The translations under genes were made by a program, and so were the position numbers. DNA of 64,000 bases. Source: Solimonas thermocellulolyticum. Lineage in GTDB: Bacteria; Pseudomonadota; Gammaproteobacteria; Nevskiales; Nevskiaceae. The stretch is taken from the NCBI RefSeq assembly GCF_040327995.1, contig NZ_JBEPIJ010000004.1, positions 62,001-126,000 on the forward strand. The letters run 5' to 3'. Positions 7,178 through 15,611 of the stretch are shown here, one piece after another. The notes beneath the pieces were generated by a model. That model was not told where the DNA came from. It saw nothing but the letters and a program-made list of their open reading frames with translations, and made no database searches. Numbering within the stretch: the first letter of the stretch is position 1; each line of letters starts with the position of its first letter.

Positions 7178-7987
7178 CGCAAGTGCTCACGTGAATTCGT
7201 GACCACCTTCATCGTCGCCCTGCCTGCACAGAACGACCGCCGGCTAGCGAGCTGGCCGCAGCGCAACGTAACCGATCAGATCCGCCGCAGCAGCGTGCCG
7301 AAGCTCGCGGCGCTCATGACCAGTTTGGAACCGACGCGCCGGCGGCCGCGACCTTCCCTGCGAGGCGTTGCGTGACATTAGCCACTCGAACGGCTCAACG
7401 GCGGTCAAGTCACGCACCGAACTCGTCGTCTCCGTCCGGCTCATTCTGAGCGCCGTGCGAGACAGTCCAGCTTGTTCTCGGGCTTGGCTCCGAAGGCAGA
7501 CAGGAAAGGTCAGTGGCCGCGAGGTGCCGCGTCAACGGCGAAGAGGTCCGCAGATGTGGGGGGGGCACCATAAGTTATTGTTATTTCTAATCTTTCGTGA
7601 ATGCGCGATCTGCAAGCTATTGTTCTAAAAGAGAATATTTAACGTCACTTATGTCTCTTCGGCAAGCGGCCTTCCAGACCGAGACAATCTAAATGCCCCT
7701 TGCCGACCCATACCATAACTTATTGTTATTACTGACTATTTTGTCTTTTATCGGCGTATGTCGCTGTTTTTAAAAGAAAAAGAAAACGTCACTTTTTCCG
7801 CCGCTAACAAGGTAACCCCTGCTCAAGGGCATCGAAAGCGGTCACGCCGACGATGACGCCAGGATCGCGCTTTCTTCGCAGTGCTTCGATGCCATCTACT
7901 CGGCGTCTCGCAGCAGCGGCTGACGGTTATCCGGGACGACGCACGCTGGCTACGCCGACGGGCGGTTTGCACTCGCAGAGTAATTTC
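7178..7987. other. 810-bp gap without a recognisable gene
   Basis: No recognisable protein is encoded here. Bases 7178-7560 are GC-rich with only short unconvincing frames. Bases 7561-7800 form an AT-rich island, starting at a run of eight G, that holds two copies of a conserved repeat (see 7567-7794). Bases 7801-7987 are again GC-rich and featureless to my eye. The island differs sharply in composition from its surroundings and may be a promoter, attachment or element end region. Confidence 0.6.
7567..7794 (+). repeat. Two diverged copies of an 83-bp AT-rich element, 145 bp apart
   Basis: ACCATAAGTTATTGTTATT (7567-7585) recurs as ACCATAACTTATTGTTATT (7712-7730), 18 of 19 bases identical. 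In each copy, AACGTCACTT follows 74 or 73 bases later (7641-7650 and 7785-7794), preceded by TAAAAGA. The middles differ. The conserved ends and constant length suggest two binding or recombination sites, not chance. I cannot name the factor. Confidence 0.7.
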
Positions 7988-8740
7988 CTAGCCGTAGGTA
8001 TCCCGCATCAGTTCTCTGAACGCGATCAGATCACTGCCTTCGGGGACACCGCCCCAGATCTGCCAGTGAATCAGATCGTCAAAGACCGCAAGGGCATCGT
8101 CGCTCAGCTTCCAGCCGCAGGTCTTGTATGAGTGATAGTGACGACCGATGGGCTGGATCTGGTCGAGCCTGAGAATCGAGGCTTGCGGGCCGCCTTCGAG
8201 CGGCAGCTGATCCCACATGAACTGTGGATACTCGCAACGTCGAATCCGATCGACGAAGCCGTCGTTGAATCCGGCACGCGAGCCGTCCTTGTCCGCGCCG
8301 TAGAACGGGGCCACGAGCATCGTCGGCGCCGTCGTCGCGTTGGGCATGCCCTTGGTGAGTCCGCGATCCACGGTCGGGCATTCATCCGAGATCACGATGC
8401 ACGGCCGGCGCTTGGCGCGGTACGCCGCCCACACCTCGCCGGGGTTCAGCGGTAACGCGGCGACCGGTAGCGCCGTCACGCGCCTGAGCGGTTCGCCCAC
8501 CTTCAGCGGAGTCACCTTGACGGTCGCGCTGTCGTGCTCGGTCGGCACCGTTCGGCCAACAGGTTCGAACTGATAGGGGATCTGATCCGTGTGCGCGACG
8601 AAGCAGTACAGCAAGGCCCCGCGGCACAGCGTATGGGCCTCATCCGGAACCCACCACCGCGACGGGTCCTGGATGATGGCCTGGACGCAGTCGTCAGGAT
8701 AAGTCCGAACCCTTGCGGGTCGATGAGGTCCAGACGTCAT
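7988..8740 (-). CDS. Putative PemK/MazF-like toxin paired with the Panacea-type protein
   Basis: The 250-residue protein has no family that I recognise with certainty. Its middle and end follow the PemK/MazF plan: LNPGEVWAAYRAKRRPCIVIS (about 98-118) like the GEVW...RPxLVIS strand pair, then MLVAPFYG like the VAPL strand, then LRLDQIQPI like the LLDQIRTV strand, and a final helix ending WQIWG. PemK-type proteins are ribonucleases that cut mRNA. The first 90 residues are an extra region. Its start overlaps the end of the upstream gene by 47 bp, so the two must be co-expressed. By position it is the toxin of a type II toxin-antitoxin pair; this is inference. Confidence 0.6.
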   Translation of the reverse strand: MTSGPHRPARVRTYPDDCVQAIIQDPSRWWVPDEAHTLCRGALLYCFVAHTDQIPYQFEPVGRTVPTEHDSATVKVTPLKVGEPLRRVTALPVAALPLNPGEVWAAYRAKRRPCIVISDECPTVDRGLTKGMPNATTAPTMLVAPFYGADKDGSRAGFNDGFVDRIRRCEYPQFMWDQLPLEGGPQASILRLDQIQPIGRHYHSYKTCGWKLSDDALAVFDDLIHWQIWGGVPEGSDLIAFRELMRDTYG

Positions 8741-9485
8741 CGGAGAACTCAGCCATCAGATTGCCTTCAGGAAGCACCGGCCCCGCCAGACCTTCCAGCC
8801 ACGCCACGCCCTGGTCAAACACCTCGTCGTATCGAGGTTGATCCAGCTTCACGATCTTCTGGCGACCCGCCGAGCGGGCGCTCGACTGCTCGCGAAGCGT
8901 CTTGAGCCGTTCCCGCAGCTTCTTTTGCCTGTTCGCTGAAAGCGTCGACGCGGTGTCGGCGACGTCGGCCTTCCTGACCGGACGCGCGCGCGCCTCCAGG
9001 GCGAAATCAAGCGTTTGGCCGGGCGCGGCCTCAAGCATTGGCGCGGTCCGGTAGACAAAATCGAGCAGTGCTGGCGTGTCTTTGCCGAAGCGATGGACGA
9101 GCGGACGCAGTTCCCGTCGGATGCAGGACGGCAATGCGTTCTCCCTGGCCTCGAGAAGATGGTCATCCGTCTTCCACCACCGAACCCAGTCCTGACGGTC
9201 GCCATAGTCGCTGGCCATGACCTTCTCGTCGGCCTGCACCATTCTCAAGGCGGGCGCGATACGTGCGTGTACGTCCTGCGCCCAAGGCCCGAACTTGTAG
9301 AACGTCCAACTCGCCCCGGTAAACGTCCGACCGTCCTCGTAGCGCGCGTGGATCAGGTCCGCGAGATAGCAGTACTTCAGCAGATGGATGGGGCCCAGCT
9401 GCCGATCGAAGAAATCATCCTCCTGCCCGGCGAGCAGCAAGGCATATTGGAGGATCAGATCCGCTCTGGCGGAATCAAGTGGCAT
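8694..9485 (-). CDS. Panacea (DUF4065/SocA-like) domain protein, putative antitoxin
   Basis: The N-terminal 95 residues fit the Panacea fold: helical ILQYALLLAGQ, then IHLLKYCYLADLIHARYEDG, then TFTGASWTFYKFGPWAQDVH, which parallels the KLLYLADREH...GPVP pattern. Panacea is known as an antitoxin domain that neutralises many unrelated toxins. About 165 further residues follow, including a charged, Arg/Lys-rich stretch near 190-215. I chose ATG 9485; a TTG at 9512 is also possible, and neither has a strong ribosome site. It lies 77 bp downstream of tnpS, on the same strand, and overlaps the PemK-like gene. Confidence 0.65.
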   Translation of the reverse strand: MPLDSARADLILQYALLLAGQEDDFFDRQLGPIHLLKYCYLADLIHARYEDGRTFTGASWTFYKFGPWAQDVHARIAPALRMVQADEKVMASDYGDRQDWVRWWKTDDHLLEARENALPSCIRRELRPLVHRFGKDTPALLDFVYRTAPMLEAAPGQTLDFALEARARPVRKADVADTASTLSANRQKKLRERLKTLREQSSARSAGRQKIVKLDQPRYDEVFDQGVAWLEGLAGPVLPEGNLMAEFSDDVWTSSTRKGSDLS

Positions 9486-9562
9486 GCGGGGCTGCGCTGC
9501 GGGCACGGGCAAAGACGGCGCGCATTATTGTGATGTCCGCGGCAGACGCAAGTCGTGTGCGC

Positions 9563-10762
9563 TCACTCTGGCTCGTCTCCGACGTCATGGCCCGCAGCCG
9601 TGTTGCTCGATGCATCGTATCGCGATGAGCCGCTGCGGTGGCGTCCGTGAACCAGCAGTTTCGCCACCTTTCGTCCGACCATCGAGCCCGAGTCTGAGTA
9701 TCGAACCAGGCTCTTTACGGTGCGATGTCCCGTCATCGCCATGGTATCGGACAGGGGCATGTCATTCATACCCGCCTCTGTCGCGAAGCCGCGTCGCAAG
9801 CTGTGCCCCGCGAAATCGCCACTGAGCCCCGCCAGAGACGCGCGTCGCTTGACGATCTGGCCGACCGAATGCGGCGTCAGCCCGGCGCCGAGCGACGCGC
9901 CGCCGCGATACAGTCGACGAAAGATCGGACCGGTCCGAATCTGGGCGCGGTCAAGCCATGCGCGCAGCGCGACCGCCGCCTCATCGACCACCGGCTTGGG
10001 CCCGACGTCACCGGTCTTGGACCGACGCATCCGGAACACGGCGCTCCGACCGTTCAGCCATTCGAGATCCTCGACCAGCGCGGCCGCGATCTCCGAGCGC
10101 CGGCGCCCCCCGCTGGCCCATCCGAAAAGCAGCAGGGCTCGATCCCGCAGACCCTCCAGTGAGTCATCACAGGTGGCCAGCATCGCGTCGAGCGCCTCCT
10201 GCGTGGCCGCCGCTTTGGGCTTTGGCGCTTGGCCGAGCTCGAGCGCCAGCTTGCGACAGTCGGTGAGCAGCCGTCGTACGGAAGCGTCCTCGGTCGGGCT
10301 GATCAACTGCTTTTCGTGATGCGCCCAGGACAGGATTGCCAGGCGGTGGTCGATCGTCGACATCTTCAGAGGGCCGAGGCGTGACTTGAAGCGTGCGTCG
10401 ACGAGCGCCCGGTCGGCGGCGGGTGGCATCACCGTTTCGAGCGAGAGTCGGCCGGCCGCGTCGCGGTGTGGCAGCCCGAAATGATCGAGCACAAACTGGA
10501 TCGCCACGGCGGGCGGTGTCGGCACTGGCAGCGGATGTCCGAAACGGGCCTGCGCCCACGCGCAGACGTAGCGCAGCGCCCTGGCATAGGTCTCCCATGT
10601 ACCCGACGGCGTCGCTGCAAGCCGGAACGCCTTCAGGGCGACTTCAGCACCGGCTTCGAGATGACCCCGGTCGGTGACGATGGGCGACGCCGGCAACAGG
10701 GCGCTCGCGGATCGCGCCGCGGCGAGCAGTGTCTCGTCGGCAGTTGAATCTGTGTTTATCAT
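9563..10762 (-). CDS. tnpS: Tyrosine recombinase TnpS (second module), cointegrate resolvase
   Basis: The 399-residue recombinase has catalytic Arg at 220-222 (GGRRRSEI), Lys249 (RRSKTGD), His320/Arg323 (GHSLRRGF), His346 (TGHR) and Tyr355 (VRYSDSG). It is about 30 residues longer at the C-terminus than the first copy. ATG 10762 is the start; the frame stays open further upstream, but only as antisense of tnpT. It pairs with the divergent tnpT at 10868 and with the tnpA at 12240, making the complete Tn4651-type set of transposase, resolvase and accessory factor. Confidence 0.88.
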   Translation of the reverse strand: MINTDSTADETLLAAARSASALLPASPIVTDRGHLEAGAEVALKAFRLAATPSGTWETYARALRYVCAWAQARFGHPLPVPTPPAVAIQFVLDHFGLPHRDAAGRLSLETVMPPAADRALVDARFKSRLGPLKMSTIDHRLAILSWAHHEKQLISPTEDASVRRLLTDCRKLALELGQAPKPKAAATQEALDAMLATCDDSLEGLRDRALLLFGWASGGRRRSEIAAALVEDLEWLNGRSAVFRMRRSKTGDVGPKPVVDEAAVALRAWLDRAQIRTGPIFRRLYRGGASLGAGLTPHSVGQIVKRRASLAGLSGDFAGHSLRRGFATEAGMNDMPLSDTMAMTGHRTVKSLVRYSDSGSMVGRKVAKLLVHGRHRSGSSRYDASSNTAAGHDVGDEPE

Positions 10763-10770
10763 ACGTAGTA

Positions 10771-10834
10771 CGTTATATTTATAACGATACTGGGGAATAG
10801 GTTTCGATAAATATCCATTATCGAAACTTATCCG
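10771..10834. promoter_or_regulatory. Recombination/operator region of module 2
   Basis: Near tnpS lies the perfect inverted repeat CGTTATA-TT-TATAACG (10771-10786). Near tnpT lies GTTTCGATAA-N7-TTATCGAAAC (10801-10827). Extended to 17-bp arms (10794-10810 and 10818-10834), 14 of 17 positions pair. Arm length, 7-base spacer, and order relative to the two genes match module 1, while the sequence does not. Expected role: resolution site plus TnpT operator. Confidence 0.75.
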
Positions 10835-10867
10835 AGTTTTCGGTGTTTTGAAAGTTGGGAGATCTAT

Positions 10868-11893
10868 ATGCGTCCTGGCGTCACCTTGGAAGATGTCACC
10901 CGAGCGGCCGACCTGCTGCTCGAAAAGGGCGATCGGCCGACCGTCGAAGGGGTGCGCAGCGTCCTCGGCACCGGATCGCCGGCCACCGTCAATGCCCATC
11001 TCCGGGCGTACTACCAGGCGCTGCCGGCGCGCCTCAACCTGCCGGCGCCGATCGCCACGGCCGCCGCCCAGCTCTACCAGAGCATCCGGGATGCGGCACA
11101 GGTCGAGGTCGACCAGATCGAGCACGAGCGGCGCGCCACCCTGGACGCCGATCGCGCCGCCCTCGAGGCTGAGCGCAGCGCCTTCGAGTCCGAGAAGAGC
11201 CGGTTGCAGGCGCAGGCCACTGCCCTGGCCACCGACCTGGCGGCAACACGCGAACAGCTTGCGGCCAGTCAACGGCAGCTGGCCGCGCTGCAGGTGCAGC
11301 TCGCCGACGCCTTGGGCGCCGTCAGCGCCGCCGAGGCGCGCGCGCAGGCGGCGACGGAGGAGCGCGACCGCGCAGCGCGCAAGCATCAGGAGGAGGTCGA
11401 GCAGTTGCGCGCCCGCGCCGACGGCAACGAGCGACACCTCCTCGGCCAGATCGAGGAGCAGCGGGCCCAGAATCGCCGCCTGATCGCCGAGCGCGAAAAA
11501 GAGCAGGCGGCAGCCGCGAAGCGGATCGCCGATCTGGATGCGGCGATCGCACAGCTGTCCAAGGATCTTGCGGAGCAGCGCAAGGACGCGATCCGCCTCT
11601 CGGCGGAGCTGTCACGAGAACTGCGCGCACGATCGGTGGCAGAAGCCTCTCTGGCCGCGGCGACGGACGCGCACGGGCGCGAGCTGGCGTCGCTTCAGCG
11701 GCAGCGGGACCAAGTCCAGGCCGACCGCGATCGCGAGCGCGCCAGAGCCGATCAGCTGGCGCAGGAGCGCGACACTGCTGCCCGCGATGCCGCCGGGCTG
11801 CGCGGGAAGCTCGAAGGCCTCGAAGCGCAGCTGGACCGCCTCGCCCAGGCATCCACCCAGCGCAAGCCGGACCGTCGTGAGGGTCGGTCCTGA
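10868..11893 (+). CDS. tnpT: TnpT-like KfrA-family DNA-binding coiled-coil protein (second module)
   Basis: The 341-residue protein has a KfrA-type N-terminal domain (MRPGVTLEDVTRAADLLL through LGTGSPATVNAHLRAYY) and a long coiled coil from about residue 75 on. It is colinear with the first TnpT, including the shared segment ADGNERHLLGQIEEQ (AEGNERHFLGRLEEQ in copy 1), so the two are paralogues. TTGGGAGATCTAT precedes ATG 10868. Predicted role: binding the inverted repeat upstream to assist TnpS and to control the divergent promoters. Confidence 0.85.
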   Translation: MRPGVTLEDVTRAADLLLEKGDRPTVEGVRSVLGTGSPATVNAHLRAYYQALPARLNLPAPIATAAAQLYQSIRDAAQVEVDQIEHERRATLDADRAALEAERSAFESEKSRLQAQATALATDLAATREQLAASQRQLAALQVQLADALGAVSAAEARAQAATEERDRAARKHQEEVEQLRARADGNERHLLGQIEEQRAQNRRLIAEREKEQAAAAKRIADLDAAIAQLSKDLAEQRKDAIRLSAELSRELRARSVAEASLAAATDAHGRELASLQRQRDQVQADRDRERARADQLAQERDTAARDAAGLRGKLEGLEAQLDRLAQASTQRKPDRREGRS

Positions 11894-11934
11894 ACAAGGC
11901 CGCGTACGACCGCCGAGAGAGCGGCCGCGGCCCC

Positions 11935-12100
11935 CGTCACCGCTACAAATTCCTCGAACATTCACGGACGCCGGCACTGCGGCACGCGGGCATGTTATCG
12001 CGCAGATCGGTTTCAATGCGTTGATTGTCAAGGACTTTAGTGAGGGTTCTGGACGGCTGCCTGGGCGCGTCACCGCAACAAACTCCTCGAACATACAGCG
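11935..12100 (+). repeat. 33-bp direct repeat upstream of tnpA, two copies 133 bp apart
   Basis: The 346-bp gap between tnpT and tnpA holds no gene but contains two near-identical 33-mers, at 11935-11967 and 12068-12100. Both start CGTCACCGC, continue ACAAA(T/C)TCCTCGAACAT and end in A/C-rich bases. A third partial copy, ACCGCAACAAATTCC, sits at 15232-15246 right after tnpA, at the edge of the rluB fragment. All three are in the same orientation. They may be sites bound by the transposition machinery or traces of earlier end duplications. Confidence 0.6.
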
Positions 12101-12239
12101 CCGATCGTCGGCCGGCTGATGCCCGGTGCGGTTTGGCGACCGTCGCCTCTTGCAGGTAGGCTCGCCCGCGGCAGGCCGGTCGCGCGCCCAAGACATTCGA
12201 GCACCGCTCGGTCGTTGCCCTTTCGGACGGAGAGCAGGG

Positions 12240-15158
12240 ATGACACGCCTTCGCGACGACTACCTGGGTTGGCAAGCCCTGCCGCGCGAGTTGCTGGATC
12301 GCGAGATCGAGTTCTTCCGTCTGTCGCCCGCCGATGTTGCTGCCATCAAGGCCGCCCCTTTCAACGAACGGTTCCACATCGCCATCGGCCTGCAGCTGGC
12401 GTTTACCCGGCTGACGGGGTGCAAGCTCGAGCGCCTGGACCCCGTTCCCAAAGCTGTCCTGGAGCTGCTCGCGGGGCAGTTCGGTGTGCGGCCGCCGCGC
12501 ATCGCCTCACTCAGGTCCCTCTACCGACGTCGTCAAACCCAGTGGACCCACCAAGTCTGGACGATGAACCGGTTGGGGATCCGGCCCCACGAGCGACGAG
12601 AGGAACTTCTGCTGATGGAGTTCCTGCGGGAGGCCTGCCGCGGCACCTCGTCGATCGATCGTCTGCTGCATTCCGCGTTTGTCTGGTTCTACGACCGCAA
12701 GCTTCTCATCCCGGCCGAGAGCACCGTGCGCGACATCGCCGTGCGGGCGATGAAGGACATGGACCATTGGATCTACCTGGAGATCCACAAGGCTGTCCCC
12801 GAGAAAATGATCAAGGAGTGGTGTCGCCTTGTGATGGCGCCGCGGGACGGCGGGGAGACGACTCTTGGGTGGCTGCAGGAGCCCCCTGGCCGGAAGATCC
12901 AGGGGACTTTCATCGAGATCAACAACAAGATCGCCTACCTCAAGTCGATCGGGGTTGCCGATGTGGACCTCTCGCAAGTTCCACAAGAGCGCCAGGAGAT
13001 CTGCTACCGGACCCTGCTGAACTATCGGCCGTCACAGGTTCGCGCGATGTCGGAGACCAACCGCGCGGTCCACGTCGTGTGTTTCCTGCGCACCGTCCTG
13101 GGCCGGTTGACCGACGTCGTCATCAAGCAGGTCGCGGACACGACGACCAGCATCTACTCCCAGGCCCTGAGTCATGTCCGCAAAAGCCAGCCCAGAACCA
13201 TCGCCGAGTACCGGCACGTCATCAAGTCCTTCGTCGATCTGATCAAGCACGGCGACATCGCCGACCCGCGCGTGCAAATCCAGCTCAAGGAACTCGCCGA
13301 CGCGCAGGACACGGGCGGCCCCAGGACGCGGGCCGAAGAGGTGCGCGTACAAATCACCTCGGGCAACGACCCGCGCCCCAGGAACCTTCTCCGCAAGCTG
13401 CTGGACCTCGATATCCGCGCCGCCCCCGGTGATCAGACCCTCGCTCATCTGCGCAAGCTCGGCGAGCTTTATGAGAAGAGCAAATACGATCTTCCAAAGC
13501 GGAAGTTGACGGTCCCCGGCGTCTGGGACAAGCACATCAACCAGGAGCCGGATCGCGAGAAGGCCCTGAAGGCCTTCGAGTTCCACACCCTCTCGGAGGT
13601 CAGACGAAAGCTACGGGCGGGCGCATGTTGGATCGACACGAGCAACGATCACCGCAATCCCGACCAGATGCTGATTTCGCCGGAACTGTGGGCCAAGACC
13701 AAGCGCGGTCACTACGATCGGTTGCGTTTGCCAGAAGATCCCGCAGCCTATCTGGAACCGATCCGCAAGCTCGCGGAGGAGCGCGTGTCGGAGGTCGCCG
13801 AGAAAGTCAGAAGCGGTGAAATTCAGATCAAGAACGGCAAGCTGGTGTATCCGCAGGTCAAGGCCGAGAATCTGATCGGCGGCAAGCACAAGATCGCACG
13901 GGATCATGTCATCAAGGCGCTTCCGGAAGCCGAGCTTCCCGAAGTGCTCCTCTTCGTCGACTCGCACACCCACTTCAGCGCCAAACTGCTTGGACGACCG
14001 GCGCGTTCAGAGCACGAACTCAAACTTTGCTACGCGGGGCTGCTTGCGCTCGGAACCGACATGGGGGCTGCTGGCGTCGCGAAAATGATTCCCGGCTTGA
14101 CCGAGGAGCAGGTCGGGACGGTCATGCGCACGCTTCAGCGTGAAGCGGTGCTGGCCAAGGCGAACCAGTCAGTGCTCGCGCACTACAAGAAACTGCCGTT
14201 TGCAGCAGCCAGCGGAGACGGCTCGACGGCGGCGGCGGACATGATGTCGCTGCAGTCGTCCTGGACCCTGTGGAATTCGCGGGTCGACTACAAACGCCGC
14301 ACGCCGTCGATCGGGATTTACGATCACGTTCTGGACAACCGCGCCTATGCCTACAGCCAGCCGCACGTGGTCAACAACCGCCAGGCTGGCGCTGCCATTC
14401 AGGGTGTCGTGATGCAGACCGACATCCAGATTCTTCGCCTTGCGGTCGACACGCACGGGTACACGGACGTCGGACTGGGGTTTGCGAAGGCTTTGGGATT
14501 CGACCTGTGCTCGCGCATTCGCGACATGAAGGACCTCGATCTGACGATGCCTCGCGGTTACGAGGTCCCTGAGGTGTTGAAGGGCGTCGTGAGTTGCGGC
14601 GTCAATGAAAGCGTCATCCACGAGCAGTGGGACGAGTTTGTTCGCGTGGTCGCCTCGATCGGCAACGCGACGTGTTCGGCGGTTACCGTGCTCGAACGAT
14701 TTGGCAGCGCAGCCAAGGGCAATCGCACTTACCTGGCCGCCAAGCACCTTGGGAGGCTGCAACGCACGATCTTCCTGTGCGACTACCTGTTGAACGAGGA
14801 GTTCCGCAAGGAGATCAACCGGCTGCTGACGCAGGTCGAGAACTCCCACCGGCTCAAGCGCGCGATCTTCTATGGGCCGCTTGCTCACGACAAGGGCCGT
14901 GACAAGGACGAGATGATTGCGATCTCGAGTGCGCTGAACCTCATCGCCAATGTCGTCCAGTATTGGAACGCGCACTTCCTTCAAGAGGCGGTCGCCAACG
15001 TTGAGAAGCAAGGAATTGAGGTGAGCAGCGAGGCGCGCGCGTCGATCAGCCCATCGCGATACCGACACCTGAATCTCCGCGGGCGTTTTGAGTTCCCGAT
15101 CTCCAAGTACGTGGGGCTGCTGAGGGAGGACACCGGCCGTGCCCGGGCATTTCGGTAG
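12240..15158 (+). CDS. tnpA: Tn3-family DDE transposase
   Basis: The 972-residue protein is a full-length Tn3-family transposase. The N-terminal part (MTRLRDDYLGWQALPRELL) is the DNA-binding DUF4158-like region. The catalytic core shows Asp660 (AASGDGST), Asp737 (AVDTHGYTD) and Glu853/854 (LLNEEFRKEINRLL). It pastes the transposon by a replicative route, leaving a cointegrate for TnpS/TnpT to resolve. ATG 12240 has GGAGAGCAGGG directly upstream; an in-frame start 38 codons earlier has no such site. I could not find a GGGG-type 38-bp terminal repeat on either side, so the element's ends remain undefined. Confidence 0.93.
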   Translation: MTRLRDDYLGWQALPRELLDREIEFFRLSPADVAAIKAAPFNERFHIAIGLQLAFTRLTGCKLERLDPVPKAVLELLAGQFGVRPPRIASLRSLYRRRQTQWTHQVWTMNRLGIRPHERREELLLMEFLREACRGTSSIDRLLHSAFVWFYDRKLLIPAESTVRDIAVRAMKDMDHWIYLEIHKAVPEKMIKEWCRLVMAPRDGGETTLGWLQEPPGRKIQGTFIEINNKIAYLKSIGVADVDLSQVPQERQEICYRTLLNYRPSQVRAMSETNRAVHVVCFLRTVLGRLTDVVIKQVADTTTSIYSQALSHVRKSQPRTIAEYRHVIKSFVDLIKHGDIADPRVQIQLKELADAQDTGGPRTRAEEVRVQITSGNDPRPRNLLRKLLDLDIRAAPGDQTLAHLRKLGELYEKSKYDLPKRKLTVPGVWDKHINQEPDREKALKAFEFHTLSEVRRKLRAGACWIDTSNDHRNPDQMLISPELWAKTKRGHYDRLRLPEDPAAYLEPIRKLAEERVSEVAEKVRSGEIQIKNGKLVYPQVKAENLIGGKHKIARDHVIKALPEAELPEVLLFVDSHTHFSAKLLGRPARSEHELKLCYAGLLALGTDMGAAGVAKMIPGLTEEQVGTVMRTLQREAVLAKANQSVLAHYKKLPFAAASGDGSTAAADMMSLQSSWTLWNSRVDYKRRTPSIGIYDHVLDNRAYAYSQPHVVNNRQAGAAIQGVVMQTDIQILRLAVDTHGYTDVGLGFAKALGFDLCSRIRDMKDLDLTMPRGYEVPEVLKGVVSCGVNESVIHEQWDEFVRVVASIGNATCSAVTVLERFGSAAKGNRTYLAAKHLGRLQRTIFLCDYLLNEEFRKEINRLLTQVENSHRLKRAIFYGPLAHDKGRDKDEMIAISSALNLIANVVQYWNAHFLQEAVANVEKQGIEVSSEARASISPSRYRHLNLRGRFEFPISKYVGLLREDTGRARAFR

Positions 15159-15230
15159 GGTCGAGATCGCGAAGCTCCGCTAGCGGATGAGGCCCACGAC
15201 ATCGACACTCACGCGACCTGTATCCGAGGA

Positions 15231-15611
15231 GACCGCAACAAATTCCGCCTCGTTATCGATCAGCCTGAGGGCGGCGAGGGCAGCAACCAGTGGTACCGCG
15301 TGCGTCTGCGCGAGGGGCGCAACCGCGTGGTGCGGCGCCTGTTCGAATCGCAAGGCCTTAAAGTCAGCCGTCTGATCCGGGTGTCCTACGGTCCGATCGA
15401 GCTCGGTCGCGGCATCAAGTCGGCCGGTTACCGAGAGGCCACGCCGGCCGAGGTCGAGGCTCTGATGGAGGCGGTGGGGCTGGAACCGGAGCGGCCGTCG
15501 GCGCGCAAGCGCCCTGCTGCCGCCCCCACCGGCAGAGGCGCGCCCCGGGGCAAGCCGACGCCGCGCAAGACGGCGCGCCGAGCGGCCAAACCTACAGCGC
15601 GCAGCCGCTGA
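15231..15611 (+). pseudogene. rluB: rluB, 3' fragment (23S rRNA pseudouridine synthase)
   Basis: The frame reads GGEGSNQWYRVRLREGRNR, then VVRRLFESQGLKVSRLIRVS and YGPIELGRG, which is the C-terminal third of the RsuA/RluB pseudouridine synthases. A basic Lys/Arg/Pro tail follows, as is common in gammaproteobacterial RluB. The S4 domain and the catalytic Asp region are missing: similarity fades at about 15231-15250, only 75 bp after tnpA. There is no plausible start, so the transposon insertion or a deletion from it destroyed the gene, unless another copy exists elsewhere. Its end overlaps yciK by 20 bp on the opposite strand. Confidence 0.82.

Noticed and set aside
7199..7375. A 58-codon plus-strand frame starting at GTG 7199
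   Set aside because: No ribosome site, no recognisable similarity and low-complexity Arg-rich end.
7853..8131. A plus-strand frame of 92 codons before the PemK-like gene
   Set aside because: It overlaps the 3' end of that gene in antisense, starts in featureless DNA and has no ribosome site.
10763..11437. N-terminal extension of the second TnpS (225 codons upstream of ATG 10762)
   Set aside because: It is antisense to the conserved tnpT coding region and has no counterpart in the first TnpS.
12119..13432. A 437-codon plus-strand frame inside tnpA
   Set aside because: Out-of-frame shadow of the transposase, Arg/Pro-rich, no domain.
15159..15230. Right terminal repeat of the Tn3-family element
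   Set aside because: The 72 bp after tnpA contain no CCCC-ending 38-bp repeat that matches a left end, so no boundary is annotated.
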